Shown: positions 7,405-19,108 of the stretch, in pieces | Layout: the number at the start of each line of letters is the position of its first letter | Position numbering within the stretch: position 1 is the stretch's first letter | Source: Thiohalomonas denitrificans | Lineage (GTDB): Bacteria > Pseudomonadota > Gammaproteobacteria > Thiohalomonadales > Thiohalomonadaceae | NCBI GenBank assembly: GCA_020725115.1 | Contig: DYFR01000013.1 | Location: 23,650-87,649 of the forward strand | Length of the DNA: 64,000 bases | Direction of reading: 5' to 3' | Made by a program: the position numbers and the translations under genes | Notes under the pieces: model-generated | Database searches by the model: none | Seen by the model: only the letters and a program-made list of their open reading frames with translations | What the model was told of the DNA's origin: nothing

Positions 7405-10182
7405 ATGGACAAGAGCTACGAACCCCATTCCATCGAGCAGCGCTGGTACCAGACCTGGGAAGATCAGGGCTACTTCGCTCCCGCCAGCGACACGGGCGCC
7501 AATGCCGATGCCTACTGCATCATGATCCCGCCGCCCAACGTCACCGGCTCGCTGCACATGGGGCATGCCTTCCAGGACACCATCATGGATGCCCTGATCC
7601 GCTACAACCGCATGTGCGGCAGGAACACCCTGTGGCAGCCGGGCACCGACCACGCCGGCATCGCCACCCAGATGGTGGTGGAACGCCGCCTGCTGGCCCA
7701 GGGCAAGACCCGCCACGACCTCGGGCGCGAGGACTTCCTCGACGAGGTGTGGAAGTGGAAGGCCGAATCCGGCGGCACCATCACCCGCCAGCTGCGCCGC
7801 ATGGGCGCCTCGCCGGACTGGAGCCGCGAGCGCTTCACCATGGACGAGGGCCTGTCCGATGCGGTGAAGGAAGTGTTCGTGCGCCTCTACAGCGAGGGCC
7901 TCATCTACCGCGGCAAGCGCCTGGTCAACTGGGACCCGGTGCTGCACACCGCCGTATCCGATCTGGAAGTGATCTCGGAAGAAGAAAACGGCTACCTGTG
8001 GCACCTGCGCTATCCGCTCACCGACGGCAGCGGCCACCTGGTGGTAGCCACCACCCGTCCCGAAACCATGCTGGGCGACAGCGCGGTGGCGGTGAATCCG
8101 GAAGATGAACGCTACCAGCACCTCATCGGCAAGACCGTCACCCTGCCGCTGGTGGGGCGCGAGATCCCGATCATCGCCGACGACTACGTCGACCTCGAAT
8201 TCGGCACCGGCTGCGTCAAGATCACCCCGGCGCACGACTTCAACGACTACGCGGTGGGGCAGCGCCACGGCCTGCCGCAGATCAACGTTTTCACCATCGA
8301 CGCGAAGATCAACGACAACGCGCCGGAACAATATCGCGGCCTGGATCGCTACGAGGCGCGCGATCAGATCGTGCGCGACCTGAAGGAACTGGAGCTGGTC
8401 GAGAAGATCGACGACCACAAGCTGATGGTGCCGCGCGGCGACCGCTCGCACAGCGTCATCGAGCCGCTCCTCACCGACCAGTGGTACGTCAAGGTGGCGC
8501 CGCTCGCCGCCGAGGCCATCAAGGTGGTGGAGGACGGCCGCATCCGCTTCGTGCCCGACAACTGGAAGAACACCTACTTCGACTGGATGCACAAAATAGA
8601 GGACTGGTGCATCAGCCGCCAGATCTGGTGGGGCCACCGCATCCCGGCCTGGTATGACGAGCAGGGCAATGTGTATGTGGGCCGCTCGGAGGCCGAGGTG
8701 CGCGATACGCACAAGCTCGGCTTCGAGGTGAAGCTGCATCAGGACGAGGACGTGCTCGACACCTGGTTCTCCTCCGCCCTGTGGCCCTACTCCACCCTGG
8801 GCTGGCCGCAGCAGACCGAGGCGCTGAAGACCTTCTACCCGACCTCGGTACTGGTCACCGGCTTCGACATCATCTTCTTCTGGGTCGCCCGCATGATCAT
8901 GATGGGCCTGAAGTTCATGGACGACGTGCCGTTCCGCGAGGTCTACATCCACGGCCTGGTGCGCGACGCCCACGGCCAGAAGATGTCCAAGTCCAAGGGC
9001 AACGTGCTCGACCCGATTGATTTGATCGACGGCATCGACCTGGAAACCCTGGTCACGAAGCGCACCACCGGCCTGATGCAGCCGGAGATGGCCAAGAAGA
9101 TCGAAAAGCAGACCCGCGCCGAGTTCCCCGAGGGCATCAAGCCCTACGGCACGGATGCGTTGCGCTTCACCTTCGCCGCGCTGGCCTCCACCGGCCGCGA
9201 CATCAACTTCGACACCGGCCGCATCGAGGGCAACCGCAACTTCTGCAACAAGCTGTGGAACGCCGCGCGCTATGTGTTGATGAATACCGAAGACAAGGAC
9301 TGCGGCCAGAGCGGCGGCGCCTGCGAACTGTCCCTGGCCGACCGCTGGATCCTGTCGCGCCTTGCCCGCACCGTCGCCACCGTCAACGAGGCCGTCGCCG
9401 GTTACCGCTTCGACCTCGCCGCCCAGGCCATCTACGACTTCACCTGGAACGAGTACTGCGACTGGTATCTGGAACTGTCCAAGCCGGTGCTGACCAGCGG
9501 CGATGCTTCAGAAGCGCAGGAGCGCGGCACGCGCCAGACCCTTGTGCGCGTGCTGGAGGCACTGCTGCGCCTGGCCCATCCCACCATGCCGTACATCACC
9601 GAGGAGATCTGGCAGCGCGTGGCGCCGCTCGCCGGCGTCACCGGCGCGACCGTCATGCGCCAGCCCTATCCGCAGGCCGGCGACTTCACGCCGGATGTCG
9701 GCGCCGAAGGCGAGATGCAGTGGGTGATGGACTTCATCGTCGGCGTGCGCAAGATCCGCTCCGGCATGAACATCGCCCCGAGCAAGGCGCTGCCGGTGCT
9801 GCTGCAGAACGGCTCCGCCGAGGACCAGAACCGCCTGGAGCGCAACGGCCTGTTCCTGCAGCGCCTGGCGCGCACCGAATCCATCACCTGGCTCAATGCC
9901 GGCGACAGTGCACCGGAATCGGCCACCTCCCTGGTGGGCGAAATGCAGCTGCTGGTGCCCATGGCCGGCCTCATCGACAAGGAGGCGGAGCTGGCGCGCC
10001 TGGCCCGCGAGATGGGCAAGCTGGAGAAGGACATCGAGCGCATGCAGGGCAAGCTGTCCAACGAGGCCTTCACCGCCAAGGCCCCGGCCGAGCTGGTGGA
10101 AAAGGAACGCGCGCGCCTGGCCGAGGTGCAGACCGCCCTGGCGCAGCTCAGCGAACAGCAGGCGCGCATCGCCCGCCTGTAA
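7405..10182 (+). CDS. valS: Valyl-tRNA synthetase
   Basis: The 925-residue class Ia synthetase has the HIGH-type motif as HMGH near residue 50 ([10 protein letters not shown]), the CP1 editing domain, the KMSKS motif in QKMSKSKGN, an anticodon-binding helical domain, and the C-terminal coiled coil from about residue 855 ([19 protein letters not shown]) that binds the tRNA corner. It charges tRNA-Val and edits threonine mischarging. Length is normal. It ends the pepA-holC-orf-valS cluster; a palindromic repeat upstream may uncouple it from the rest. Confidence 0.98.
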   Translation: MDKSYEPHSIEQRWYQTWEDQGYFAPASDTGANADAYCIMIPPPNVTGSLHMGHAFQDTIMDALIRYNRMCGRNTLWQPGTDHAGIATQMVVERRLLAQGKTRHDLGREDFLDEVWKWKAESGGTITRQLRRMGASPDWSRERFTMDEGLSDAVKEVFVRLYSEGLIYRGKRLVNWDPVLHTAVSDLEVISEEENGYLWHLRYPLTDGSGHLVVATTRPETMLGDSAVAVNPEDERYQHLIGKTVTLPLVGREIPIIADDYVDLEFGTGCVKITPAHDFNDYAVGQRHGLPQINVFTIDAKINDNAPEQYRGLDRYEARDQIVRDLKELELVEKIDDHKLMVPRGDRSHSVIEPLLTDQWYVKVAPLAAEAIKVVEDGRIRFVPDNWKNTYFDWMHKIEDWCISRQIWWGHRIPAWYDEQGNVYVGRSEAEVRDTHKLGFEVKLHQDEDVLDTWFSSALWPYSTLGWPQQTEALKTFYPTSVLVTGFDIIFFWVARMIMMGLKFMDDVPFREVYIHGLVRDAHGQKMSKSKGNVLDPIDLIDGIDLETLVTKRTTGLMQPEMAKKIEKQTRAEFPEGIKPYGTDALRFTFAALASTGRDINFDTGRIEGNRNFCNKLWNAARYVLMNTEDKDCGQSGGACELSLADRWILSRLARTVATVNEAVAGYRFDLAAQAIYDFTWNEYCDWYLELSKPVLTSGDASEAQERGTRQTLVRVLEALLRLAHPTMPYITEEIWQRVAPLAGVTGATVMRQPYPQAGDFTPDVGAEGEMQWVMDFIVGVRKIRSGMNIAPSKALPVLLQNGSAEDQNRLERNGLFLQRLARTESITWLNAGDSAPESATSLVGEMQLLVPMAGLIDKEAELARLAREMGKLEKDIERMQGKLSNEAFTAKAPAELVEKERARLAEVQTALAQLSEQQARIARL

Positions 10183-10197
10183 GTCCCCTGCCGCTCA

Positions 10198-10268
10198 TGT
10201 GGGAGCCCGATTTATCGGGCGATGACGGCGCAGGATGAGCCGCTGTCGCCCGACAGCGCCGGGCTCGA
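10198..10268. repeat. REP-like hairpin (GGGAGCCCGATTTATCGGGC family)
   Basis: GTGGGAGCCCGATTTATCGGGCGATGA is followed by CTGTCGCCCGACAG and GCCGGGCTCG, giving nested hairpins just after the valS stop. An inverted copy lies at 59264-59325. It may cap the valS mRNA. Confidence 0.7.
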
Positions 10269-10383
10269 CGGTATTTCCGGTAATCATCAATTTCCGGTCG
10301 TACCAGCATTGAAGCAGGCGGCCCCACCGCACTTTTCGCCTATCATCCTGTCATATGCGTATTCACTGACAGGTGCCGGGTAT

Positions 10384-10815
10384 ATGGCGGAATTGATCGC
10401 GTGGCAGTCCCACCTCAATCTCGGCGTCGAGCCGCTCGATCGGCAGCACCGAGTCCTGGCCGGCCAGCTCAACCATCTGGCAGCCGCACTGGAGGACCCA
10501 TCCACCACCGCAGCGGCACGCCTTGCACTGCTGGAAGACATTTACCAACATGCCCGCGGCCATTTCCTCGATGAAGAGAGGCTGATGCTCGCCAGCGGCT
10601 TTCGCGGCAGCACCCAGCATCAGCGCGAACACGCCATGCTGCTGGGCGAGCTGAAATCCCTGACCACGGAGATCGCCTCGGGCCGCGCACCCCTCAATGC
10701 CGATCTGCTGCACTCCCTGCGCCACTGGCTGATCGCCCATATCGTCACCAGCGACCGACAGTTCGCCACCGAGTATCGCCAGAGCAACCATCACGCCGAC
10801 ACGGAAGCGGATTGA
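10384..10815 (+). CDS. Bacteriohemerythrin
   Basis: About 143 residues from MAELIAWQSHLNLGVEPLD. The longer ORF start would add sequence encoded by a REP hairpin and is rejected. All hemerythrin iron ligands appear in order: DRQH, HFLDEE, QHQREH and HIVTSD, so it should hold a di-iron site that binds oxygen reversibly. Such proteins buffer or deliver O2, or sense it, in microaerophiles. It stands alone on the plus strand ahead of glycogen phosphorylase, with a 10-base terminal gap and a separate -10 element before that gene. Confidence 0.88.
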   Translation: MAELIAWQSHLNLGVEPLDRQHRVLAGQLNHLAAALEDPSTTAAARLALLEDIYQHARGHFLDEERLMLASGFRGSTQHQREHAMLLGELKSLTTEIASGRAPLNADLLHSLRHWLIAHIVTSDRQFATEYRQSNHHADTEAD

Positions 10816-10837
10816 GCGCCGCCGCGCTGTCCCCGGA

Positions 10838-10861
10838 CTGTCACAGTGCGTAGCCTATAAT
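10838..10861 (+). promoter_or_regulatory. Candidate promoter of glgP
   Basis: A perfect TATAAT at 10856-10861 lies 39 bases before the glgP ATG. The -35 region lacks TTGACA but holds the small palindrome ACTGT-C-ACAGT, so the promoter may need an activator. Confidence 0.4.
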
Positions 10862-10900
10862 TCCCGTTTGTCCGACCCCGCCGTCACACAGGAACCACCC

Positions 10901-13459
10901 ATGCCCGGTACACGCTACTCACTGGAAGTCCAGCCCCGCATCCCGCCACGTCTCCTCCGCCTGCAGGAACTGGCCAACGACCTGTTCTACAGCTGGGATC
11001 GGCAGGTACGCGGCCTGTTCCGCCGTCTCGACGTCGAATTGTGGGAACACTGCGGCCACAACCCCAAGGTGTTCCTGCGCCAGGTGGCGCAGGACAGGCT
11101 GGAGCAGGCCGCCCAGGATCGCATCTATGTCCAGGACTACAACCGCGTCATCTCTTCCTATGACAGCTACCTGCAGGAAGAAGCCCGCGACGACATCGTG
11201 CTGCACATCGATCCGCGTCACGACCAGGTCGCCTATTTCTGCGCCGAGTTCGGCCTGCACGAGAGCTTTCCCATCTATTCCGGCGGCCTCGGCATACTCG
11301 CCGGCGATCACTGCAAGGCGGCCAGCGATCTCGGACTGCCCTTCGTCGCCGTCGGCCTGCTCTACCGCCAGGGCTATTTCAACCAGACCATCGACGGCAC
11401 CGGCTACCAGATTGCCCATTACCATCCGGTAGACTTCCGCGACCTGCCGGTACGCCCGGCACTGAATGGCGCCGGCGAGGAAGTGCATGTCTACTTCGAA
11501 CTGCCGCACCGCCGCGTCGAACTGAAGGTATGGGAGGCGCGCGCCGGCCACATCCGCCTCTACCTGCTCGATTCCGATCTGCCGGTCAACCAGGAAAACG
11601 ATCGTTCCATCACCTATCAGCTCTACGGCGGCGACATCCACACCCGCATACAGCAGGAGATCGCCCTCGGCATCGGCGGCGTGCGCGCCCTGCGCGCCCT
11701 CGGCATCAACCCGACCGTATGGCACATCAACGAGGACCATACCGCCTTCCAGATACTTGAACGCATCCGCGAACAGGTAACCGCCGGCCTCGACTTCGAC
11801 AGCGCGCTGGAGCTGGTGGCCGCCGCCACCGTCTTCACCACCCACACCCCGGTGCCTGCCGGACACGACATCTTTCCGCATCACCTGATGCGGGAATATT
11901 TCGGCAACTACATGCAGGATTTCGGCGTGAACGAAGAGCGCATCCTCGCTCTCGGCACCTCCCCCGCCAGCCCCGGCAGCTTCAACCAGACCGCACTCGG
12001 CCTGCGCGGCTCGCGCTTTCACAACGGCGTCAGCCGCATCCATGGCGGTGTCGCCTCGCAAATGGAGGCCTACATCTGGCCGCAGATACCGGCAGAGGAA
12101 AACTCCATCGGTTACGTCACCAACGGTGTGCACGTGCCCACCTTTCTGGCACGCGAATGGGTCAACCACCTGGACATGCAGTACGGCGGCGGCTGGCGCA
12201 ACGAACTGCTCAACACCGACTACTGGGAACAGCTGGACAGCATCCCCGATCACACCTTCTGGAGCCTGCGCCAGACGCTGAAATCACAACTGCTGGACGA
12301 GGCGCGCCGCCGCACCGTGCTGATGCACCGCCGCAACGGCATCAGCGAATCACAGCTGGAACGGCTGATCCGCCACCTGCAGCCCACGGAAACCGACATC
12401 CTCACCATCGGCTTTGCCCGCCGCTTCGCCACCTACAAGCGCGCCACCCTGCTGTTCTCCAATCCGGAACGGCTGGCGCGCCTGCTCAGCGATGCGCAGC
12501 GACCGGTGCTGTTCATCTTCGCCGGCAAGGCCCATCCGCACGATCAGCCCGGCCAGCAGCTGATCAAGATCATTCATGACCATGCGCGCCGTCCCGAATT
12601 CGAAGGCAAGATCATCCTGCTGGAAGACTACGACATGGCGCTGGGGCGCAAACTGGTCACCGGCGTCGATGTCTGGCTCAACAATCCGGAATTCCCCATG
12701 GAGGCCAGCGGCACCTCGGGACAGAAGGCGGGCATCAACGGCGTGCTCAATCTCAGTGTCACCGACGGCTGGTGGGGCGAAGGCTACAACGGCGACAACG
12801 GCTGGGCCATCACCCCGCACGGCCCGCAATACGATGCCGCCTTCCGCGACCAGGAAGAGGCCAACGAACTGCTCGACCTGCTGGAACACCACGTCATTCC
12901 GCTGTACTACAAGCGCAACGGTCACGGCTACCCGGAAGGCTGGGTAAAGAAATCCAAGGTCTCGATGAAGACACTGCTGCCGCGCTTCAATGCCCAGCGC
13001 ATGGTGATGGACTACATCCGTGACTACTACGGCCCGGCGCAGCGCCAGCAGCAACGACTGGCGCGGGATGGCAGCGCCCCGGCACGCGAACTGGCAGCAT
13101 GGAAAAAACGCATCCGCGCCGCCTGGCACAAGGTGAACATCCAGCGCACCGACAGCCTGCAGAAACAGATCATGTCCGGCGACACCCTGCCCATCGAAGT
13201 GACCATGGACATCGACGGACTGCAACCGGAAGACCTGCTGGTGGAATGCCTGGTCGGCACTGAAACCGAAAGCGGCGAGTTCACCACCCAGGCGACCTAC
13301 ACCCTCGCCTATTCCGGCCGCAGCGACAACGGCAGCGCCCTGTTCCGTCTCGACATGAAACCGCTGCTGTCAGGCATGCAGTATTACAAGCTGCGCGCCT
13401 ACCCCTACCACGAACTGCTCAGCCATCCGTTCGAGATGGGCTACATGATCTGGGTTTGA
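10901..13459 (+). CDS. glgP: Alpha-glucan (glycogen) phosphorylase, short bacterial type
   Basis: About 852 residues from MPGTRYSLEVQPRIPPRLLR, with AGGAACC before the ATG; the ORF-track TTG start upstream is less likely. The N-terminus (DUF3417-like, LQELANDLFYSWD) marks the divergent GT35 subfamily found in many bacteria and archaea rather than the E. coli GlgP/MalP type. Family motifs include FCAEFGLHESFPIYSGGLG, NEDHTAF, GFARRFATYKRA and the pyridoxal-phosphate region EASGTSGQKAGING, whose lysine should carry the cofactor. It releases glucose-1-phosphate from alpha-1,4-glucans. No other glycogen gene is nearby. Confidence 0.95.
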   Translation: MPGTRYSLEVQPRIPPRLLRLQELANDLFYSWDRQVRGLFRRLDVELWEHCGHNPKVFLRQVAQDRLEQAAQDRIYVQDYNRVISSYDSYLQEEARDDIVLHIDPRHDQVAYFCAEFGLHESFPIYSGGLGILAGDHCKAASDLGLPFVAVGLLYRQGYFNQTIDGTGYQIAHYHPVDFRDLPVRPALNGAGEEVHVYFELPHRRVELKVWEARAGHIRLYLLDSDLPVNQENDRSITYQLYGGDIHTRIQQEIALGIGGVRALRALGINPTVWHINEDHTAFQILERIREQVTAGLDFDSALELVAAATVFTTHTPVPAGHDIFPHHLMREYFGNYMQDFGVNEERILALGTSPASPGSFNQTALGLRGSRFHNGVSRIHGGVASQMEAYIWPQIPAEENSIGYVTNGVHVPTFLAREWVNHLDMQYGGGWRNELLNTDYWEQLDSIPDHTFWSLRQTLKSQLLDEARRRTVLMHRRNGISESQLERLIRHLQPTETDILTIGFARRFATYKRATLLFSNPERLARLLSDAQRPVLFIFAGKAHPHDQPGQQLIKIIHDHARRPEFEGKIILLEDYDMALGRKLVTGVDVWLNNPEFPMEASGTSGQKAGINGVLNLSVTDGWWGEGYNGDNGWAITPHGPQYDAAFRDQEEANELLDLLEHHVIPLYYKRNGHGYPEGWVKKSKVSMKTLLPRFNAQRMVMDYIRDYYGPAQRQQQRLARDGSAPARELAAWKKRIRAAWHKVNIQRTDSLQKQIMSGDTLPIEVTMDIDGLQPEDLLVECLVGTETESGEFTTQATYTLAYSGRSDNGSALFRLDMKPLLSGMQYYKLRAYPYHELLSHPFEMGYMIWV

Positions 13460-13464
13460 ACGGC

Positions 13465-13720
13465 AGATACAAGTTGCAAGTTACAAGATACAAGTGAATG
13501 TGTGCGCTGCGCGCACGGTTGTTTGAATTCAAAAATCGGCACGAGCTCAGCGAGTTCATCTGCTTGTATCTTGTATCTTGCAACTTGTATCTCTGTTCCC
13601 GGTGGATGCGCTGCGCTTATCCCCCTACGTTTTGGAGACAGTTACAAGTGACAAGAAAAGAATATTGTTTGTCTTTTACTTGCAACTTGCATCTTGTCAC
13701 TTGTCACTTCTATAAATATC
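13465..13720. repeat. ATACAAG repeat with GGTGGATGCGC hairpin half and a second ACAAGTGACAAG copy
   Basis: The whole gap after glgP is repeats. 13465-13596 is a full ATACAAG element with the GTGCGCTGCGCGCACGGTTG core; 13601-13628 is one arm of the GGTGGATGCGCTGCGCTTATCC family; 13640-13720 is a second ACAAGTGACAAG/CTTGTCACTTGTCAC palindrome that runs into the 3' end of the UPF0149 gene. Confidence 0.85.
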
Positions 13721-14278
13721 CTGCACCGCCGGCGGAATGGCGTTGATGAACTCCTCGCGCAGTGACTGATCGCTGCCCAGCTGCGCCAGCATCGGGTCGC
13801 CGTCCGATTCCGGCAGCTGGTACACGGCGAAGGCAATGATCGGCGCCAGCCACATGTACTGTTCATCGGATTCAAACAAAGCATCCCAATGATCGTTGCG
13901 CAGCTGGGTGGCGCGCATGAAGCCGGAGCACCAGCCCTCCGGCTCCACCACCTCATTGTCATCGTCGTCCAGCCCCACGTACCACATGGGCTCGAACACA
14001 TCGCTGTCGCGCAGTTCCTCTTCGATGGAACGGCGCAGGGCGAAGATCAGCTCGACGATGTCCCGCTCCTCGCCATCATCGGCAAAACCGGGATTCACAC
14101 CACCCCACACCTCGGCCAGCCACTCCTCGGCCGGCACCTCGTCGGGCGTACAGGCCAGGGCGGTGAGAAAACCATCCAGCTCGTCCAGCACCATGCATTC
14201 CTGCGGGCGCTGTTCGGCGCTGAGAAATTCTTCCAGCCGCACCAGCCCGGCCTCGTCCAATTGTGCTGCGTTGTTCAT
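13697..14278 (-). CDS. UPF0149 (YecA/YgfB-like) family protein
   Basis: The 193-residue acidic protein has the UPF0149 pattern: LDELDGFLTALACTPD near the start, a WYVGLDDDDNEVVEPEGWCSGFMRA middle (conserved W-C-GF), and an all-helical C-terminus. YgfB/YecA proteins are poorly characterised; Pseudomonas YgfB affects regulation of a cell-wall amidase, and YecA-type members often carry a SEC-C zinc tail, which is absent here. The last residues RSDK and the stop are encoded by an ACAAGTGACAAG repeat, so the natural C-terminus may have been replaced. Confidence 0.85.
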   Translation of the reverse strand: MNNAAQLDEAGLVRLEEFLSAEQRPQECMVLDELDGFLTALACTPDEVPAEEWLAEVWGGVNPGFADDGEERDIVELIFALRRSIEEELRDSDVFEPMWYVGLDDDDNEVVEPEGWCSGFMRATQLRNDHWDALFESDEQYMWLAPIIAFAVYQLPESDGDPMLAQLGSDQSLREEFINAIPPAVQDIYRSDK

Positions 14279-14321
14279 GTGACTTCTCCGTTGCAGGGGG
14301 TTGGCATTGATACTTCAATCA

Positions 14322-14516
14322 ATCCGCAAATGAACGCGAATAGACGCAAATCTTAAAAAGAGCTTCACTCTCGCCAAGACGCCAAGAAAACCGCAGGCAA
14401 GGCAGCGATGGCAGGGGGATAAGCGGAGCGCATCCACCGATCGCGCCGGGTGCAATTGTATTCCCTTGGCGTGCTTGGCGTCTTGGCGAGAGTCAATTGG
14501 TGTTCATTTGCGGAAC
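14322..14516. repeat. MITE-like repeat (CTTGGCGTCTTGGCGAG family)
   Basis: TCCGCAAATGAACGCGAATAG at one end and TTCATTTGCGGA at the other, with inner arms CTCGCCAAGACGCCAAG and CTTGGCGTCTTGGCGAGAG. The core is shorter than at 3.4 kb and includes a GGGGGATAAGCGGAGCGCATCCACC piece related to the GGTGGATGCGC family. It separates the UPF0149 gene from tex. Confidence 0.85.
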
Positions 14517-14541
14517 CAGCTGTTTTTCCAGCATGGCCCCC

Positions 14542-16845
<2,304 letters not shown>

Positions 16846-16997
16846 GGGCAAACAATGATCAGCAGGAAACGGAAGGGGCGGCATTGTAGCAAAGCCCGCC
16901 GCCGAACGCGGGCAAAACAAGAAAACACAAGGACAACAACAAATTACAAACAAGCTGTGTAACTACTCGCCCCGTTGAGCCAGAAAATCTCAATCAT

Positions 16998-17252
16998 TCC
17001 GCGAATGAACGCAAATTCAGCTGAACCTGGAACACATCCATTGAATCTCGCCAAGACGCCAAGCACGCAAAGAAAACCGCAAGCAAGGCAGAGATGGCAC
17101 CGGCATCAAGCCTCCTGCCAAATACTGTCCATCCATGGACATCGTCGATCCCGCACATCCGCCGATCGCGCGGCGTACAGCTGTTTTTCCTTGGCGTGCT
17201 TGGCGTCTTGGCGAGAGTGAATATCCTTGAATTTACGGCCATTCGCGGACTC
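16998..17252. repeat. MITE-like repeat (CTTGGCGTCTTGGCGAG family), near full length
   Basis: Ends are CCGCGAATGAACGCAAAT and GGCCATTCGCGGAC; inner arms CTCGCCAAGACGCCAAGCACGC and GCGTGCTTGGCGTCTTGGCGAG. The core, with TCCATCCATGGACATCGTCG, is homologous in inverted orientation to the 3.4 kb copy. The rest of the 469-base gap between tex and the VIT-like gene holds nothing else I can identify. Confidence 0.85.
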
Positions 17253-17314
17253 AATTGCCGCTGGGCTGAATTGGCTGGAGTCTGAAGTCCGGAAGGGCGA
17301 GTGGTCGGCAAACC

Positions 17315-17797
17315 TCAACCGAAAGTGAGTGCCACCCAATCGCCGATGTAGTGGGTGGTGATGATAACCACCACGGCGATGAGCAGGTGCTCGCCGATCA
17401 CCCGCCAGGCCGGCTCACCGCGGTTGCACGCCAGATGCCAGGACAGCAGGGCGATGAGAGCCAGCCCCCAGCCGATGGCCGCCAGAATGGCCGTGCCCAG
17501 GTCGAACAGCAGCAGCGGCACCAGAAAGGTCAGGGCGATGCCCGCCTTGGAGAACAGGGTGGCGAAGGTTGCCTCCCACACCGCCAGCGCGCTGCGTCCG
17601 GCGGTGGATTCCTCGGCGATGTGGATGCCGAGGGCATCGGAGAAGGCATCGGCCACGGCGATGGTGATCACCCCGCCGATCACCGCCAGGGTCGAACCGG
17701 TACCGGAGTGCAGCCCCACCATCAGGCCGAGGGTGGTGATCACGCCGGAGGTCAGGCCGAAGCTGAGACCGGTGCGCCAGGACTGTTTCATGTTCAT
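17315..17797 (-). CDS. VIT1/CCC1-like small membrane protein
   Basis: About 160 residues from MNMKQSWRTGLSFGLTSGVI; the ATG at 17797 follows a strong GGAGGT, and the longer ORF start is rejected. Four to five hydrophobic helices are seen. The N-terminal SFGLTSGVITTLGLMVGL and the ADAFSDALGIHIAEES segment resemble the vacuolar iron/manganese transporter (VIT1/CCC1) fold, where acidic residues in helices carry the metal. It is shorter than typical members (about 230 residues). Metal transport is a family-based guess. It is divergent from the polysaccharide deacetylase gene. Confidence 0.6.
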   Translation of the reverse strand: MNMKQSWRTGLSFGLTSGVITTLGLMVGLHSGTGSTLAVIGGVITIAVADAFSDALGIHIAEESTAGRSALAVWEATFATLFSKAGIALTFLVPLLLFDLGTAILAAIGWGLALIALLSWHLACNRGEPAWRVIGEHLLIAVVVIITTHYIGDWVALTFG

Positions 17798-17991
17798 TGC
17801 CACCTCCAGAAATGCCGGTCTTTCGGCCCACCGCGGAATTCGGCATGCCATTAATGAAACATCGAGGGGCGACTGGCAACAATCGCCTGCGCCGATTACC
17901 ATCTTGCTACATGTTGCACCCGCCTTCCTGCCCCTGTCCCCGCTGGCGTGGGCACCCGAAAGACGGGCGCAAAACCTTGCAGGAATATCCG

Positions 17992-19023
17992 ATGAAGTCT
18001 CTCCGCCCACTGCTGCTCATCCTGCTGCTCGCCGCCTCCGGCGCGCATGCAGCGGCCAATCATGCGGTGGCCTTCATGTATCACCGCTTCGGCGAGGATC
18101 GTTATCCCTCCACCAGCATCCGCCTGGAGCAGTTCGATGCCCAGCTCGACTATCTGGCGCAGAACGGTTTCCAGATATGGCCGCTGCAACGCATCATCGA
18201 GCATACCGGACGCGGCGAGCCGTTGCCGGATCGCACCGTCGCCCTCACCGTGGATGACGCCTATCTGTCGGTGCACGACGAGGCCTGGCCACGGCTGCGC
18301 GCACGCGGCTGGCCATTCACGGTGTTCGTCAACACCGACCCGGTGGATCGCAAACTGGCGGGTTTCATGAGCTGGGAACAGATGCGCACCATGCAGCAGG
18401 CCGGCGTGCACTTCGCCAATCATGGCGCCACGCACGACTCCATGGCCGAACAGCGTGCCGGCGAGAATGACGCCGCATGGGAGCAGCGCATGCGCGCCGA
18501 CATCGACAAGGCACAACGGCGCCTGCGCGAGGAACTGGGTGAGGACGTGGAGCGGGAGCCACGCCTGTTCGCCTATCCCTACGGCGAATACGACACGCGC
18601 GCCGCCGAACTGGTGCATGCCATGGGCTATATCGGATTCGGCCAGCACTCCGGTGCCATCGGCCCGCTGTCCGACCGCCGCGCCCTGCCGCGCTATCCCA
18701 TGGCGGAGAGTTTTGCCGCGCTGGAACCGTTCGCGCGCAAGGCGGCCAGCCTGCCGTTGCCGGTAGCCAAGGCCGAGCCGTGGGAACCGCGCGTGACCGG
18801 CAACAACCCGCCCACGCTCACCCTCACCCTGGCCGAGCCCCTGCGCGGTGTCAGCTGCTACGACGCCGCCGGGCGCCCGCTGCCGCTGACCCGGCTAGAC
18901 GACGGCCGTCTCCAGACCCGCGCCGAAACCGCGCTGCCCCAGGGGCGCAGTCGCTACAACTGCACCGCGCCGGCCGGAGACGGTCGCTGGTACTGGTACA
19001 GCCATCCGTGGCTGGTCGAATGA
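17992..19023 (+). CDS. Polysaccharide deacetylase family protein
   Basis: About 343 residues from MKSLRPLLLILLLAA with AGGAATA upstream and a signal peptide cleaved near AHAA. The NodB-type domain spans roughly residues 20-230: FMYHRFG, the metal/catalytic Asp pair in LTVDDAYLS, the His motif NHGATHDS and AYPYGEYD. It likely removes acetyl groups from an extracytoplasmic glycan. The C-terminal 80 residues (from LTLTLAEPLRG) form a small beta-rich domain. It has no glycan-synthesis neighbours, so the substrate is open. Confidence 0.88.
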   Translation: MKSLRPLLLILLLAASGAHAAANHAVAFMYHRFGEDRYPSTSIRLEQFDAQLDYLAQNGFQIWPLQRIIEHTGRGEPLPDRTVALTVDDAYLSVHDEAWPRLRARGWPFTVFVNTDPVDRKLAGFMSWEQMRTMQQAGVHFANHGATHDSMAEQRAGENDAAWEQRMRADIDKAQRRLREELGEDVEREPRLFAYPYGEYDTRAAELVHAMGYIGFGQHSGAIGPLSDRRALPRYPMAESFAALEPFARKAASLPLPVAKAEPWEPRVTGNNPPTLTLTLAEPLRGVSCYDAAGRPLPLTRLDDGRLQTRAETALPQGRSRYNCTAPAGDGRWYWYSHPWLVE

Positions 19024-19039
19024 AGGAAGGAGCGTCATT

Positions 19040-19067
19040 GGTGGATGCGCTGCGCTTATCCCCCTAC
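19040..19067. repeat. GGTGGATGCGCTGCGCTTATCC repeat arm
   Basis: A single 28-base arm, identical to the arms at 13601 and 53868, sits 16 bases after the deacetylase stop. The matching inverted arm is missing here. Confidence 0.75.
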
Positions 19068-19108
19068 AAAAACCACGAAAACTGGCTGCTGCCGCCATCC
19101 GTGGCTGA

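Noticed and set aside
6238-8973. 911-residue minus-strand ORF opposite pepA, holC and valS.
   Set aside because: It runs across three well-identified genes and their repeats; composition is typical of antisense frames in GC-rich DNA.
13470-13720. Repeat block after glgP considered as a structured RNA gene.
   Set aside because: Copies in other gaps with different neighbours show it is a dispersed repeat.
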